In this document: positions 17,526 to 26,363 of the stretch, in pieces
Layout of the letters: the number at the start of each line of letters is the position of its first letter
Numbering within the stretch: position 1 is the stretch's first letter
Assembly (NCBI RefSeq): GCF_000008765.1
Contig: NC_003030.1
Span: 654,001 to 718,000 of the forward strand
Source of the DNA: Clostridium acetobutylicum ATCC 824
GTDB lineage: Bacteria; Bacillota; Clostridia; Clostridiales; Clostridiaceae
Reading direction: 5' to 3'
Length of the DNA stretch: 64,000 bases
Translations under genes and position numbers: made by a program
The notes under the pieces: model-generated
The model's database searches: none
What the model saw: the letters and a program-made list of their open reading frames with translations, nothing else
What the model was told of the DNA's origin: nothing

Positions 17526-19448
17526 ATGGATTTTAAGGAAATCATAGAAAATGATAGAATTAGCTCAAGAAAAACAAAGTTTGAAGGTACATTTATAGAA
17601 TATCTTGATATGGTTAAGAAAAACCCTGATATAGTTAAGCTGGCCCACAAAAGAATATACGATATTATAAAGAGCAAAGGCTCTGAGGTTTTAAAGCCCG
17701 AGGAAAATCATAGAATAAGAAAAATTTATGGAAATGAATCAATAAAGAGATATAACTTCTTTAAAAATGATTTCTTTGGTATAGATAAGGTTATTATGAA
17801 GCTCATGAATTATTTTAATTCGGCTTCTATGAAAGGTGAAGAAGCAAGGCAGGTATTGTACCTTGTAGGTCCTGTTGGAGCAGGAAAATCATCTTTAGTT
17901 GAATCTATTAAAAGAGCTCTTGAGGAGGCAAAACCGGTATATTCTTTAAAAGGCTGCCCCATGAGAGAAGAGCCACTTCATCTTATTCCAAAGCATTTAA
18001 GAGGGGAATTTGAGCAGCTTCTTGGAGTGGAGATAGAAGGGGATCTATGCCCTGTTTGCAGATATAGACTTATGCATGAATATAATGGAGAATATGAAAA
18101 GTTCCCTGTAATTACTAGTGGATTTTCCATAAGATCTAGAAAAGGAATTGGTGTAGTACCACCTGTTGATCCAAATAATCAGGATACATCAATTTTAACA
18201 GGAAGCATAGATATTTCAAAAATGGATCTATATCCTGAGGATGATCCAAGGATTTTTTCCTTAAATGGAGCTTTTAATGTTGGTAACAGAGGACTTGTAG
18301 AATTTATAGAGGTATTTAAAAATGATGTAGAATATCTTCATACTATAATTACAGCGACACAAGAGAAATCAATACCATCTCCTGGTAAAGGAGCAATGAT
18401 ATATTTTGATGGACTTATAATAGCCCATTCCAATGAAGCAGAATGGAATAAGTTTAAGTCTGATCATACTAATGAAGCAATTCTAGATAGAATAGTAAAA
18501 ATAGAGGTGCCATATTGTTTAGAACTAAATGAAGAGAAAAAAATATATGAGAAGATACTTAAAAAGAGTAATTTTACAGCTCATATAGCACCGCACACAT
18601 TAAGTGTTGCAGCTATGTTCGCAGTACTTTCAAGACTTAAACCGTCTTCAAAGGTTGACCTCATAACAAAACTTAAAATATATAATGGTGAAGATATTGT
18701 AGAGAATGGAACAACTAAAAAAGTTGATATAAGCGAGCTTAGAGAAGAGGCGGGAATAACAGAAGGAATGAATGGAATATCCACAAGATTTATAATTAAA
18801 GCTATAGATAATGCTCTTTCAAGCTCACAATACGATTGTATAAATCCTTTGGGTATAATGGAAAATATTATAAGATCAGTAAAAGATCTTGATATAGCAG
18901 ATGATGAAAAGAAGAAGTATTTGGGGTTTGTTCAAAACATAATAAGAAAAGAATATAATAAAGTCCTAGAAAAAGAAATAACAAAAGCATTTATACACAG
19001 CTATAGAGAACAAGCTGAAACTTTATTTAACAATTACTTAGATAATGCAGAGGCTTTTGTGAATAAAACAAGACTTAAGGATAAAGCAACGGGAGAGGAG
19101 CTTAATCCAGATGAGAAATTTATGAGATCTATAGAAGAGCAGATAGGTATATCTGAAAGTTCAGCTAAGGGCTTTAGAACAGATGTTACATCATATATGT
19201 TCTATGTAGTTAGAAATGGTGGGAAAATAGCATATGATGCTTATGAACCTTTAAAAGAAGCTATTGAAAAGAAGCTTACTTCTTCAGTAAAAGATTTATC
19301 AAGAATAATAACAAAATCAAGAGTAAGAGATAAAGAGCAGGATGAAAAATATAATGCTATGGTCGAAGAAATGAAAAGAAATGGCTATTGCGATTATTGC
19401 TGTGATGTTATATTAAAATATGCCGCTAACAATTTGTGGAAGGATTGA
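17526..19448 (+). CDS. prkA: PrkA family serine protein kinase/AAA+ ATPase
   Basis: Product of 640 residues, the standard PrkA length. An N-terminal AAA+ region has Walker [10 protein letters not shown] near residue 116 and the [13 protein letters not shown] and [21 protein letters not shown] motifs; the C-terminal part is the PrkA kinase-like domain. Start set at 17526 because TTGGAGGTG (17510-17518) lies just before it; an earlier in-frame ATG at 17508 overlaps that site. It heads the prkA-yhbH-spoVR trio (gaps of 4 and 5 bases), conserved in spore formers and in stress regulons of other bacteria. Likely acts in the mother cell during early sporulation. AAA+ activity rather than kinase activity has been argued for the family. 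Confidence 0.95.
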   Translation: MDFKEIIENDRISSRKTKFEGTFIEYLDMVKKNPDIVKLAHKRIYDIIKSKGSEVLKPEENHRIRKIYGNESIKRYNFFKNDFFGIDKVIMKLMNYFNSASMKGEEARQVLYLVGPVGAGKSSLVESIKRALEEAKPVYSLKGCPMREEPLHLIPKHLRGEFEQLLGVEIEGDLCPVCRYRLMHEYNGEYEKFPVITSGFSIRSRKGIGVVPPVDPNNQDTSILTGSIDISKMDLYPEDDPRIFSLNGAFNVGNRGLVEFIEVFKNDVEYLHTIITATQEKSIPSPGKGAMIYFDGLIIAHSNEAEWNKFKSDHTNEAILDRIVKIEVPYCLELNEEKKIYEKILKKSNFTAHIAPHTLSVAAMFAVLSRLKPSSKVDLITKLKIYNGEDIVENGTTKKVDISELREEAGITEGMNGISTRFIIKAIDNALSSSQYDCINPLGIMENIIRSVKDLDIADDEKKKYLGFVQNIIRKEYNKVLEKEITKAFIHSYREQAETLFNNYLDNAEAFVNKTRLKDKATGEELNPDEKFMRSIEEQIGISESSAKGFRTDVTSYMFYVVRNGGKIAYDAYEPLKEAIEKKLTSSVKDLSRIITKSRVRDKEQDEKYNAMVEEMKRNGYCDYCCDVILKYAANNLWKD

Positions 19449-19452
19449 TAGA

Positions 19453-20628
19453 ATGGCAATTTTTAGAGATTACAGTATTAATCCTACAGAACATGATAGA
19501 ACTATAGGGGATAGGAGAAGACATAGAGAACTGGTTGAAAAAGCTATTAAGGATAATCTTGCTGATATAGTATCAGAAGAAAGTATAATTGGAGAAAGTA
19601 AAAGTAAGAAAATAAAAATACCAATACGAGGCCTTAAAGAATATAAGTTCCTTTATGGAAATAACAGTTCATCTGTAGGAAGCGGAACTGGAAACGAAAA
19701 AAAAGGGGATATTATAGGAAAAGAGCAAATGGGCAATGGCTCTAAAGGAAAAGGTAAAGGTGCAGGAAACAGCGAGGGAGAAGATATTTATGAAACAGAA
19801 GTAACTATCGAAGAAGTTTTTTCGTATCTTCTTGAAGACTTAAATTTGCCTAATCTTGATAAAAAGAAATATTCTGAAATAGTAACAGATAGTTCAAAGA
19901 AAAAAGCAGGTTATCAAAAGTATGGTATAAGGCCAAGGCTTGCTAAAAAAAGAACAGTTATAGAAAAAATAAAAAGAGAGCAGTCAAGAAAAAGAGCAAT
20001 AAAAGAATTAGGTAAGGATGATAAGGTAGAAAGATTACCGTTCAGTGAAGAAGATTTAAGATATCATAGAATAAAAGAAAAGCCAAAAAAAGAATGTAAT
20101 GCAGCAATAATGTGTGTAATGGATTGTTCTGGTTCAATGGATAGTACGAAAAAATATCTTGCACGTTCTTTCTTTTTCATACTCTCTAAGTTTATAAGAA
20201 TGAAATATGTTAATGTGGAAATAGCGTTTATTTCACACTCTACAGTTGGGCGTGAAGTAACTGAAACAGAATTTTTTCACAAAGTAGAATCGGGCGGGAC
20301 ATATATTTCTAGTGGATTAAATACGGCTATGGATATAATAAAGGAAAGATTTAATCCAGCTACGTGGAATATTTACGGATTTTACGTAAGTGATGGTGAT
20401 AATTTCACTGAGGACGATGAAAGAGCAATAAAGTCTATGAGAAAGTTCTGTGAAATTGCAAATATGATTGGTTATGCTGAAATTTTACCTTATTCATATT
20501 CAGGAACGATGAAATACAAGTTTGATAATTATGTAAAGGATAAAAACTTCATATCTTCAACCATAAGAAATAAGGAAGATTTATGGCCTGTTCTTAAAAA
20601 AATGCTCATAAAGGAATTAAAGGAGTGA
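19453..20628 (+). CDS. yhbH: YhbH/DUF444 sporulation protein
   Basis: Product of 391 residues of the UPF0229/DUF444 family. It has an N-terminal basic region ([20 protein letters not shown]), a Gly/Lys-rich linker (about 75-115), and a C-terminal von Willebrand A-like fold with MIDAS motif DCSGSMDS near residue 224 and [11 protein letters not shown]. The start at 19453 follows the prkA stop by four bases with AAGGA as ribosome site. It is partnered with PrkA and SpoVR in a conserved operon; the molecular role is unknown. Confidence 0.94.
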   Translation: MAIFRDYSINPTEHDRTIGDRRRHRELVEKAIKDNLADIVSEESIIGESKSKKIKIPIRGLKEYKFLYGNNSSSVGSGTGNEKKGDIIGKEQMGNGSKGKGKGAGNSEGEDIYETEVTIEEVFSYLLEDLNLPNLDKKKYSEIVTDSSKKKAGYQKYGIRPRLAKKRTVIEKIKREQSRKRAIKELGKDDKVERLPFSEEDLRYHRIKEKPKKECNAAIMCVMDCSGSMDSTKKYLARSFFFILSKFIRMKYVNVEIAFISHSTVGREVTETEFFHKVESGGTYISSGLNTAMDIIKERFNPATWNIYGFYVSDGDNFTEDDERAIKSMRKFCEIANMIGYAEILPYSYSGTMKYKFDNYVKDKNFISSTIRNKEDLWPVLKKMLIKELKE

Positions 20629-20633
20629 TAGAT

Positions 20634-22007
20634 ATGGGGGACTACACGTTAAAAGAGCTTGAAACCTGGAATGAGAAAATTGAAGGTATAGTCAATGAAA
20701 TGGGGCTTAATTATTACAATCAGGAATTTGAAATCATAAGTTATAATGGAATGCTTGAAGCGGAGGCTTATACTGGAATGCCATCAAGATATCCACATTG
20801 GAGCTATGGAAAGGCATATGAAAAACAAAAAACACTTTATGGTTATGACCTTGTTGGGCTTCCATATGAAATGGTAATAAACTCAAATCCATGCATAGCA
20901 TATTTGATGAAAGAAAATACTTTACTACTTCAAATTCTTACTATGGCACATGTTTATGGTCACAATGATTTCTTTAAGAATAATAGGCTTTTTAGAGAAG
21001 GTACAGATGCCAGTGAAACTGTTAATATGTTTAAAAATGATGCTGATACTATAAGAAATTATATAGACAATCCAGCAATAGGAAATGAAAAGGTGGAAAA
21101 AATTCTCGATGCAGCACATGCAATAAGATATCAAACTCACAGAGTAATAGGAGAGAAAAGACTATCTTATGAAGAAATAAGAAATAAAATAATACAAGAT
21201 TATAATTCAAGCTATAAGCCTAGAAGTATAATAGAACCTTATGAAAAGCCTGTAGAGCCAGATTTGAGTAAGATACCTTTAGAGCCGGAAGATGACATTA
21301 TATATTTTATAGAGAACTATGGTAATCTTCAAGAGTGGGAAAGAAATGTAATAGAAATTGTGAGAAGGGAAACTGCTTATTTTATTCCACAAATTGAAAC
21401 CAAAATAATGAATGAAGGATGGGCGAGTTTTTGGCATTATACAATATTAAATGAGCTTAAGCTTCCAGATGGACTTCATTTAGAGTTCTTAAAAAGGCAT
21501 AATGATGTATTGTCACCTATTCTTGGCTCGTTAAACCCTTATTACCTTGGTTTTAAAATTTTAAAGGATATAGAAGATAGATATGGCAGAGATAAAATTT
21601 TTGAGGTTAGAGAAATTGAGAGGGATGAATCTTTTATAAGAAAATATCTTACTAGGGAACTATGTGAGGAATTAAATCTATTTGAATTTTCCAAAAGAAG
21701 AGGAGAATATATAATAGATAATGTTGCAGATGAAGAGGGATGGAAAAATATAAGAAACTCAATATGCTCAGGATGTGGTATGAATAGTATACCAGTAATA
21801 AGAGTTGTAGAATTGTCTAAAAAGGATAACAATTTGATATTGGAGCATCTTTACGATGGAAGGGAACTTAATATGCAGTATGCAGAGGAAACCTTAAAAT
21901 ATGTGGTTAACTTGTGGAAGGGTAAAGTTACTTTAAAAACTACTATTGAAGGAAAAGAGTACAGGATAGTATGTGATGAGAATAAAAAAATATGTGAAGT
22001 GAAATAA
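20634..22007 (+). CDS. spoVR: Stage V sporulation protein R
   Basis: Product of 457 residues matching the SpoVR family end to end: YHWSYGK-type motif (HWSYGKAYEKQKTLYGY), YEMVINSNPCIAYLMKENTLLLQI, the HVYGHNDFFKNN metal-like histidines, and NEGWASFWHYTIL. It is needed for proper spore cortex in Bacillus. Start at 20634 (ATG) with AAAGGAG eight bases before; the gene overlaps nothing but follows yhbH by five bases. A weak hairpin lies 17 bases downstream. Confidence 0.95.
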   Translation: MGDYTLKELETWNEKIEGIVNEMGLNYYNQEFEIISYNGMLEAEAYTGMPSRYPHWSYGKAYEKQKTLYGYDLVGLPYEMVINSNPCIAYLMKENTLLLQILTMAHVYGHNDFFKNNRLFREGTDASETVNMFKNDADTIRNYIDNPAIGNEKVEKILDAAHAIRYQTHRVIGEKRLSYEEIRNKIIQDYNSSYKPRSIIEPYEKPVEPDLSKIPLEPEDDIIYFIENYGNLQEWERNVIEIVRRETAYFIPQIETKIMNEGWASFWHYTILNELKLPDGLHLEFLKRHNDVLSPILGSLNPYYLGFKILKDIEDRYGRDKIFEVREIERDESFIRKYLTRELCEELNLFEFSKRRGEYIIDNVADEEGWKNIRNSICSGCGMNSIPVIRVVELSKKDNNLILEHLYDGRELNMQYAEETLKYVVNLWKGKVTLKTTIEGKEYRIVCDENKKICEVK

Positions 22008-22024
22008 ATATATATCATTTGCAT

Positions 22025-22063
22025 TATAGGGAAAATAGGACTTTGTAGTCTTATTTTCCTATA
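22025..22063 (+). repeat. TATAGGAAAATA inverted repeat after spoVR (possible terminator)
   Basis: TATAGGGAAAATAGGACT folds back on AGTCTTATTTTCCTATA (one bulged G), a 17-bp imperfect stem. There is no run of T directly after, so it is at best a weak terminator for the spoVR operon. The same arms recur at 22271, 51935 and weakly at 7409. Confidence 0.6.
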
Positions 22064-22084
22064 TAAATATATTTTAAAATAATA

Positions 22085-22113
22085 TTGACATAAGGATAAA
22101 ATAATTATAAGAT
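22085..22113 (+). promoter_or_regulatory. Candidate promoter of Fur-controlled short transcript
   Basis: A consensus TTGACA at 22085-22090 is followed after 17 bases by TAAGAT (22108-22113); an overlapping TATAAG gives a 15-base spacer. Predicted start is about 22119-22121, inside the Fur box. The -10 is imperfect, so this is moderate evidence. Confidence 0.5.
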
Positions 22114-22119
22114 ATAACT

Positions 22120-22138
22120 GATAATGATAATTATTATC
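22120..22138. promoter_or_regulatory. Fur box (near-perfect)
   Basis: GATAATGATAATTATTATC matches the Fur consensus GATAATGATAATCATTATC at 18 of 19 positions, the best match in the window. It covers the predicted start site of a short transcript rather than lying close to cobD, whose ATG is 208 bases downstream beyond a terminator. Confidence 0.8.
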
Positions 22139-22166
22139 GATAAACTCTTTAACTCTCTCGAACATT

Positions 22167-22208
22167 GACTGCTGCAAATTAGAAATTTTATTTGTGGCAG
22201 TCTTTTTG
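22167..22208 (+). terminator. Intrinsic terminator upstream of cobD
   Basis: Stem GACTGCTGCAAAT / ATTTGTGGCAGTC with a 10-base loop and TTTTTG. No annotated gene ends here (spoVR stops 160 bases earlier), so it most simply ends the short transcript starting at the Fur box. Confidence 0.75.
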
Positions 22209-22270
22209 TTTAAAATTAGATTTAATTTATGAGTATTGCTATTGTTATCAGTTATAAGTTAAAATTAAAG

Positions 22271-22319
22271 TTATAGGGAAAATAATTGAAATATTAAATT
22301 ATAAGTTGTTTTCCTGTAA
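22271..22319 (+). repeat. TATAGGAAAATA inverted repeat before cobD
   Basis: TTATAGGGAAA pairs with TTTTCCTGTAA (11 bp with two G-U pairs) around a 27-base loop. The 3' arm ends about 15 bases before the AGGAG ribosome site of cobD. Confidence 0.5.
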
Positions 22320-22345
22320 CAATACGAAAATTAGGAGTCTATACA

Positions 22346-23293
22346 ATGTTAGATATAATAATAGCAGTTATAATTGATTGGATTATTGGAGATCCTTATT
22401 GGTTTCCACATCCAGTTATATATATAGGAAAATTAATAAAAATGTTAGAAAAGCTTGGAAGAAGGTTCTTTAAGCAAGATAAGTGGCTTCTTGTATTTGG
22501 AGGTTTTATAGTAATAATAGTATCAAGCATAAGCTTTTTAATACCATTTATAATACTGCAAGGTGTTAAAAAGTTTCAAGTTATATACCATGTTATAAAT
22601 ATTTTTTTTCTTTGGACTGTACTTGCGGCAAAAAGTCTACATAAGGAAGGGAAAAAGGTATATACTGCCCTTGAAAAGAAAGATATTGAGGATGCAAGAT
22701 TAAAGCTTTCATACATAGTAGGAAGGCAGACAGAAGGACTTTCAAAGAAGGAAATAATACGAGCTGATGTAGAAACAATAGCCGAAAATTCATCAGATGG
22801 TATAATTGCTCCACTTCTATTTGCAATGTTAGGGGGAGCGCCTTTAGCTATGATGTATAAAGGTATAAATACTATGGATTCTATGCTTGGATATATGAAT
22901 TTTAAATACAGATATATAGGCTTTTTTCCTGCAAAAATAGATGACTTATTTAATTTTATACCGGCAAGAGTAACAGGAATTATAATGTGCCTGGTTTCAC
23001 CAATAATAGGAGGAAACATATTTTATAGTATAAAGATAATGTTAAGAGATAGAAAAAATCATAAAAGTCCTAATTGTGCTTATCCAGAAGCTGCAGCAGC
23101 TGCTGCTAGTGGGATAATGCTTGGTGGAACTAATATATATTTTGGAGAAGTTGTAGAAAAGCCAACTATTGGAGAAGAGAAAAATGAACTTTCAGATTTT
23201 CATATAACGAAAACAATAATACTCATGTATTCATCTGAAATTTTATTTATTATTATTTATGTTATAATTATATGCTTTTTAGGTAAACATTAA
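22346..23293 (+). CDS. cobD: Adenosylcobinamide-phosphate synthase CobD/CbiB
   Basis: Product of 315 residues, polytopic membrane protein. N-terminal family signature IIAVIIDWIIGDPYWFPHPVIYIGKLI; others are ETIAENSSDGIIAPLLFAMLGG, the NTMDSMLGYMN motif, and NCAYPEAAAAAASGIMLGGTNIY. It joins aminopropanol phosphate to adenosylcobyric acid late in cobalamin synthesis. First of three cobalamin genes in a row (24- and 31-base gaps). ATG with AGGAG eight bases before. An upstream Fur box and terminator may link it to iron, but no cobalamin riboswitch is visible in the 340-base gap. Confidence 0.94.
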   Translation: MLDIIIAVIIDWIIGDPYWFPHPVIYIGKLIKMLEKLGRRFFKQDKWLLVFGGFIVIIVSSISFLIPFIILQGVKKFQVIYHVINIFFLWTVLAAKSLHKEGKKVYTALEKKDIEDARLKLSYIVGRQTEGLSKKEIIRADVETIAENSSDGIIAPLLFAMLGGAPLAMMYKGINTMDSMLGYMNFKYRYIGFFPAKIDDLFNFIPARVTGIIMCLVSPIIGGNIFYSIKIMLRDRKNHKSPNCAYPEAAAAAASGIMLGGTNIYFGEVVEKPTIGEEKNELSDFHITKTIILMYSSEILFIIIYVIIICFLGKH

Positions 23294-23316
23294 TTTTATA
23301 AAAGGTGATGTTACTA

Positions 23317-24129
23317 TTGAAAAAAGGAATTTTAATTGTAGGGTTTGGAACGATATACAAGGATGCTAGAGCATGTACTATAGACAAAATAAAGGAAGAA
23401 GTATGTAAGCAATTTCCAGACTATGAGGTACTGCAGGCATTTACTTCAAGTAAAATTATAGAGAAAATAAAAGAAACAGAAGGAATAGATTTTGATACTC
23501 CTCAAAAAGCTTTGCATAAATTTAAAAATAAAGCATATAGAGAAGTAATAATTCAACCGATATATATGATACCTGGATATGAATATGAAAAACTTATAGG
23601 AACAGTAGATAAGTATTTAAAAGATTTTGAAAGGTTAAAGATTGGAAGACCCGTTTTATACTTTAAAGGAAACAACAAGAATGAGCCCAACGATTATGAA
23701 ATTTTTCTAGAAAAAATAAAAGATATGATTCCAAAAGATAAGATAACAGTTTTTATGTGCCACGGAACCATGCATGAGTCTAACGAATACTATCTAAAGC
23801 TTGATTCTTTTATAAAAAAACATGGATTTACAAGTGTGGTAATAGCTACATTAGAAGGTTTTCCAAAGGTAGAAGATGTAATTGAGTACATGGAAAAAAA
23901 CAAATTTAAAGAAAAATATAAAGGTGAAGTAAAGATAATTCCACTTCTTGTTACAGCAGGAAAGCACGTAAAGAAAGATATGCAAGAAGAGTGGGTTAAT
24001 ATATTTAAAGATAAAGGATATAAGGTTGAAACTTATGAACATGGTTTAGGCGAGATTTATGATTTTAGAAGTATATATATACAGCATATTAAAGATGCTA
24101 TTATAAGAGAAAATTATACTGCACTATAG
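23317..24129 (+). CDS. cbiK: Sirohydrochlorin cobaltochelatase CbiK
   Basis: Product of about 270 residues. It inserts cobalt into sirohydrochlorin at the start of the oxygen-independent cobalamin pathway. Family signatures: KKGILIVGFGTIYKDARACTI, QPIYMIPGYEYEKL, and FMCHGTMHESNEYY with the metal-binding His. I chose TTG at 23317 because AAAGGTGATG (23301-23310) is its natural ribosome site; the GTG and ATG inside that site would add two to four residues. Cytoplasmic. It could in principle also handle iron, given the nearby Fur box, but its closest family label is cobalt. Confidence 0.9.
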   Translation: MKKGILIVGFGTIYKDARACTIDKIKEEVCKQFPDYEVLQAFTSSKIIEKIKETEGIDFDTPQKALHKFKNKAYREVIIQPIYMIPGYEYEKLIGTVDKYLKDFERLKIGRPVLYFKGNNKNEPNDYEIFLEKIKDMIPKDKITVFMCHGTMHESNEYYLKLDSFIKKHGFTSVVIATLEGFPKVEDVIEYMEKNKFKEKYKGEVKIIPLLVTAGKHVKKDMQEEWVNIFKDKGYKVETYEHGLGEIYDFRSIYIQHIKDAIIRENYTAL

Positions 24130-24159
24130 ATAAATTAAGACATAAAGGGAGAAAATAGT

Positions 24160-24762
24160 ATGATTTATGTAGTTGGAATAGGACCAGGAAATAAAAAATA
24201 TATACTTCCATTAGCAGAAGAAATTATAAGCAAAAGCAATGTTGCCATTGGTTTTAAAAGAGCTATTAATAGTATAGACTATATACAAGTGAAAAAAACT
24301 ATAGTTGATTCCATGAAGGATATAATTTCATTTATAAATTTAAATACACAACAAGATATTTCCATTTTAGCCTCTGGTGACCCATGCTTTTATGGCATAT
24401 TGAACTATATAAAAAAAAATTACGAATATGAAATTCAAGTGATACCAGGTATAAGTTCATTCCAATATTTCATGGCAAAGCTCGGAAAGTCTTGGAATAA
24501 TGCTTATGTTTCAAGTATTCATGGGAGAAATAAAGATTTTATTAAAATTATAAGGGAAAATGAAGTTACTGTTTGGCTTACAGATAAGCAAAATTCACCA
24601 AATTATATTTGCAAAGAGTTAAAGCAGAATAGTATAGAAGCAAAGGTATATGTTGGAGAAAATTTATCCTATGAAGATGAGAAAATAAGAATAGGAAGTG
24701 TAGATACTATATTAAGTATGGTATTTAATGAATTATGCGTAGTAGTTGTAGAAAAGCATTAA
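24160..24762 (+). CDS. cbiE: Cobalt-precorrin-7 C5-methyltransferase CbiE
   Basis: Product of 200 residues with the tetrapyrrole methylase fold: N-terminal IYVVGIGPGNKKYILPLAEE, then ILASGDPCFYGILNYI and PGISSFQYFMAKLGKSWNNA. These fit CbiE (CobL N-terminal half) among the corrin methylases. It methylates C5 of the corrin ring with SAM. No CbiT partner follows; the other corrin genes must lie elsewhere. Ribosome site GGGAG precedes the ATG. Confidence 0.88.
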   Translation: MIYVVGIGPGNKKYILPLAEEIISKSNVAIGFKRAINSIDYIQVKKTIVDSMKDIISFINLNTQQDISILASGDPCFYGILNYIKKNYEYEIQVIPGISSFQYFMAKLGKSWNNAYVSSIHGRNKDFIKIIRENEVTVWLTDKQNSPNYICKELKQNSIEAKVYVGENLSYEDEKIRIGSVDTILSMVFNELCVVVVEKH

Positions 24763-24765
24763 GAT

Positions 24766-24788
24766 GCTATTGAAGACAATAGTATTTT
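24766..24788 (+). terminator. Weak hairpin after cbiE
   Basis: CTATTG-AAGA-CAATAG followed by TATTTT, four bases past the stop codon. The stem is only about 7 bp and AT-rich. Confidence 0.4.
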
Positions 24789-24867
24789 AATATATAAGAT
24801 GTAATTTAAGGGCAATGAATATTGTAACTAAATTAAATATTACGATAGTAATAGGAGGAAATTTAGT

Positions 24868-25743
24868 ATGAAAAATCCAAGAATAGTAGTTGTAGATGAT
24901 TCACCTTTTTCTGTTTCAATTTTGACAGATATGCTTCAAAGAAATGGATTTGAGGTGGTAGGAAGTGCAAGTAATCTTAATGAGGTTAAAAAAGCTGTAA
25001 CGGAATTAAATCCTAATTTAGTAACTATGGATATGGTTTTAGCAGATACTGATGGACTTGAATGCACCAAGATAATACATCAAATAAATCCAGAAATAAG
25101 GGTTATAGCTATAAGCTCAATGATGGATGATGAGATTCTAGCGAAGGCTAAAAAAAATAATATAAGCGCATATATACAAAAACCAATTGATGAAGAAGAA
25201 TTGGTGCTTGCAATAAATAGAATATCATCAGATGATGATTTGTATTCAGAACTTAAGGATAGATATTTTGATATATTTAAGCAGGCATTTTCGTACGCTT
25301 TTAATAAATTTATAAAAGAAGTTCCTAACTTTGTTGAAAAAGATGAACATACAGTTGAGCATGTAGAAAAGGGTATATCTATAGTTATGGGCATTATAGG
25401 AAAGTATTGTGGTAGATTAATTCTAAATATATCCTATGAAACTGCCGATAAATTTGTAGAGTCGGTATTAAACAGACCAGCAAAGGATTTGCAAGAAATA
25501 TTAAACGTGGTAGCAGAGTTTGCAAATATAGTTGGTGGAAATGCATGTTCAATGATAAATAGAGAGAATAAAATATTTGGGATGAGAATAGCACCACCTA
25601 CTACAATTTATGGAGACTCTATTAATATATCTAGAAACAGTCTTGATACAATGAACTTTTTCACAGTTAATGTTACAGCTGGGGAGATAAGTGTCAATAT
25701 TGGATTCAATAAGGGGGCAGTAGAATGGATGTCAAATATATAA
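24868..25743 (+). CDS. Response regulator: CheY receiver fused to CheX-like phosphatase domain
   Basis: Product of 291 residues. Receiver domain at 1-120 with acidic pocket Asp10/Asp11, phospho-acceptor Asp55 in LVTMDMVLADTDG, the Ser/Thr position in IAISSM and Lys in YIQKPI. A linker leads to a C-terminal domain (about 140-291) of the CheC/CheX/FliY fold, with the active ExxN motif in VAEFANIVGGNACSMIN. CheX proteins dephosphorylate CheY-P, so this protein seems to carry its own off-switch or dimerise through that domain. It overlaps the following CheX-like gene by 19 bases. Ribosome site AGGAGG. Its kinase is not next door. Confidence 0.88.
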   Translation: MKNPRIVVVDDSPFSVSILTDMLQRNGFEVVGSASNLNEVKKAVTELNPNLVTMDMVLADTDGLECTKIIHQINPEIRVIAISSMMDDEILAKAKKNNISAYIQKPIDEEELVLAINRISSDDDLYSELKDRYFDIFKQAFSYAFNKFIKEVPNFVEKDEHTVEHVEKGISIVMGIIGKYCGRLILNISYETADKFVESVLNRPAKDLQEILNVVAEFANIVGGNACSMINRENKIFGMRIAPPTTIYGDSINISRNSLDTMNFFTVNVTAGEISVNIGFNKGAVEWMSNI

Positions 25744-26186
25744 ATCCTTTTTTAAAATCATTTATGAATGTAATGCCACAACTTGGTTTAACCAATATTA
25801 AAAGAGGAAAGGTTAAGCTTAAGGGAAACTCCATTGAGAGTTCAGGTGTTATGATTATAATAGGCATTGTGGGAGATATCAAAGGAAATGTAATGTATTC
25901 AACAACAATAGATGCTGCAAAAAAAATAGCATCTACAATGATGATGGGGATGCCTGTAAATGAACTCGACGAAATGGCTCAGAGTGCGGTTTCAGAGCTT
26001 ACAAATATGTTAACAGCCAATGCAGCTACTAATTTTGAAGAGGACAGTGTAAATATAGATATATCAACTCCTGCGCTAATGTATGGTGAGTTTACTGCCA
26101 GCGCGAATTATGGAAAAGTTCTATGTATTGAGATGTTTGTGGATGATATGCCATTTGAGATAAATGTTTCATTAAATGTTATGTAG
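25725..26186 (+). CDS. CheX-like CheY-P phosphatase family protein
   Basis: Product of 153 residues: NPFLKSFMNVMPQLGLTN, IIIGIVGDIKGNVMYS, and ExxN phosphatase motif in SAVSELTNMLTANA, all typical of CheX. Start at 25725 lies inside the 3' end of the receiver-CheX gene (19-base overlap) with AAGGGGG as ribosome site, so the two are made together. It likely acts on the receiver of its partner or on chemotaxis CheY. A strong terminator follows at 26208. Confidence 0.88.
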   Translation: MDVKYINPFLKSFMNVMPQLGLTNIKRGKVKLKGNSIESSGVMIIIGIVGDIKGNVMYSTTIDAAKKIASTMMMGMPVNELDEMAQSAVSELTNMLTANAATNFEEDSVNIDISTPALMYGEFTASANYGKVLCIEMFVDDMPFEINVSLNVM

Positions 26187-26207
26187 AATTTATATACATA
26201 ATTAGAG

Positions 26208-26258
26208 CACATTTGTGATTAGAAATTTTAAATTTATCACAAATGTGTATTTTTTTTC
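26208..26258 (+). terminator. Intrinsic terminator after cheX-like gene
   Basis: CACATTTGTGAT and ATCACAAATGTG form a perfect 12-bp stem with a 16-base loop, followed by TATTTTTTTT. Confidence 0.9.
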
Positions 26259-26276
26259 GCTATTTTACTAAAAGCA

Positions 26277-26303
26277 TTGACAATAGAGGGAAAAAATTAT
26301 AAT
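26277..26303 (+). promoter_or_regulatory. Promoter of flavodoxin gene
   Basis: TTGACA (26277-26282) and TATAAT (26298-26303), both consensus but with a short 15-base spacer. The start would lie near 26310, at the edge of the Fur box. Confidence 0.65.
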
Positions 26304-26311
26304 ATATACTT

Positions 26312-26330
26312 GATAATGAAAATCAATATC
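26312..26330. promoter_or_regulatory. Fur box of flavodoxin operon
   Basis: GATAATGAAAATCAATATC matches the 19-base Fur consensus at 17 positions and lies just downstream of the -10, 34 bases before the flavodoxin ATG. Flavodoxins replace ferredoxin under iron shortage, so Fur control fits. Confidence 0.8.
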
Positions 26331-26363
26331 AACAAATAAAATTAAATATGTAGGAGGAGTTTT

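Larger units (their letters stand above)
22120..22208 (+). ncRNA. Candidate iron-repressed small regulatory RNA
   Basis: Between the Fur box/promoter and cobD lies a compact unit of about 90 bases that ends in an intrinsic terminator: GACTGCTGCAAAT (22167-22179) pairs with ATTTGTGGCAGTC (22190-22202; 13 bp with two G-U or mismatched positions), followed by TTTTTG. The unpaired 5' part holds CTCTTTAACTCTCTCG, able to pair with GAG-rich ribosome sites, as in Fur-controlled RyhB/FsrA-type RNAs. The only ORF, a 14-codon frame from 22124, has no ribosome site. No homology claim is made; it could also be an attenuator leader for cobD. Confidence 0.5.

Noticed and set aside
22124-22168. 14-codon peptide gene at the Fur box
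   Set aside because: It has no ribosome site and begins inside the predicted operator; the RNA interpretation is simpler.
22208-22345. Cobalamin riboswitch before cobD
   Set aside because: No GCCACTG-type B12 box, and the space left after the terminator is too short for the aptamer.
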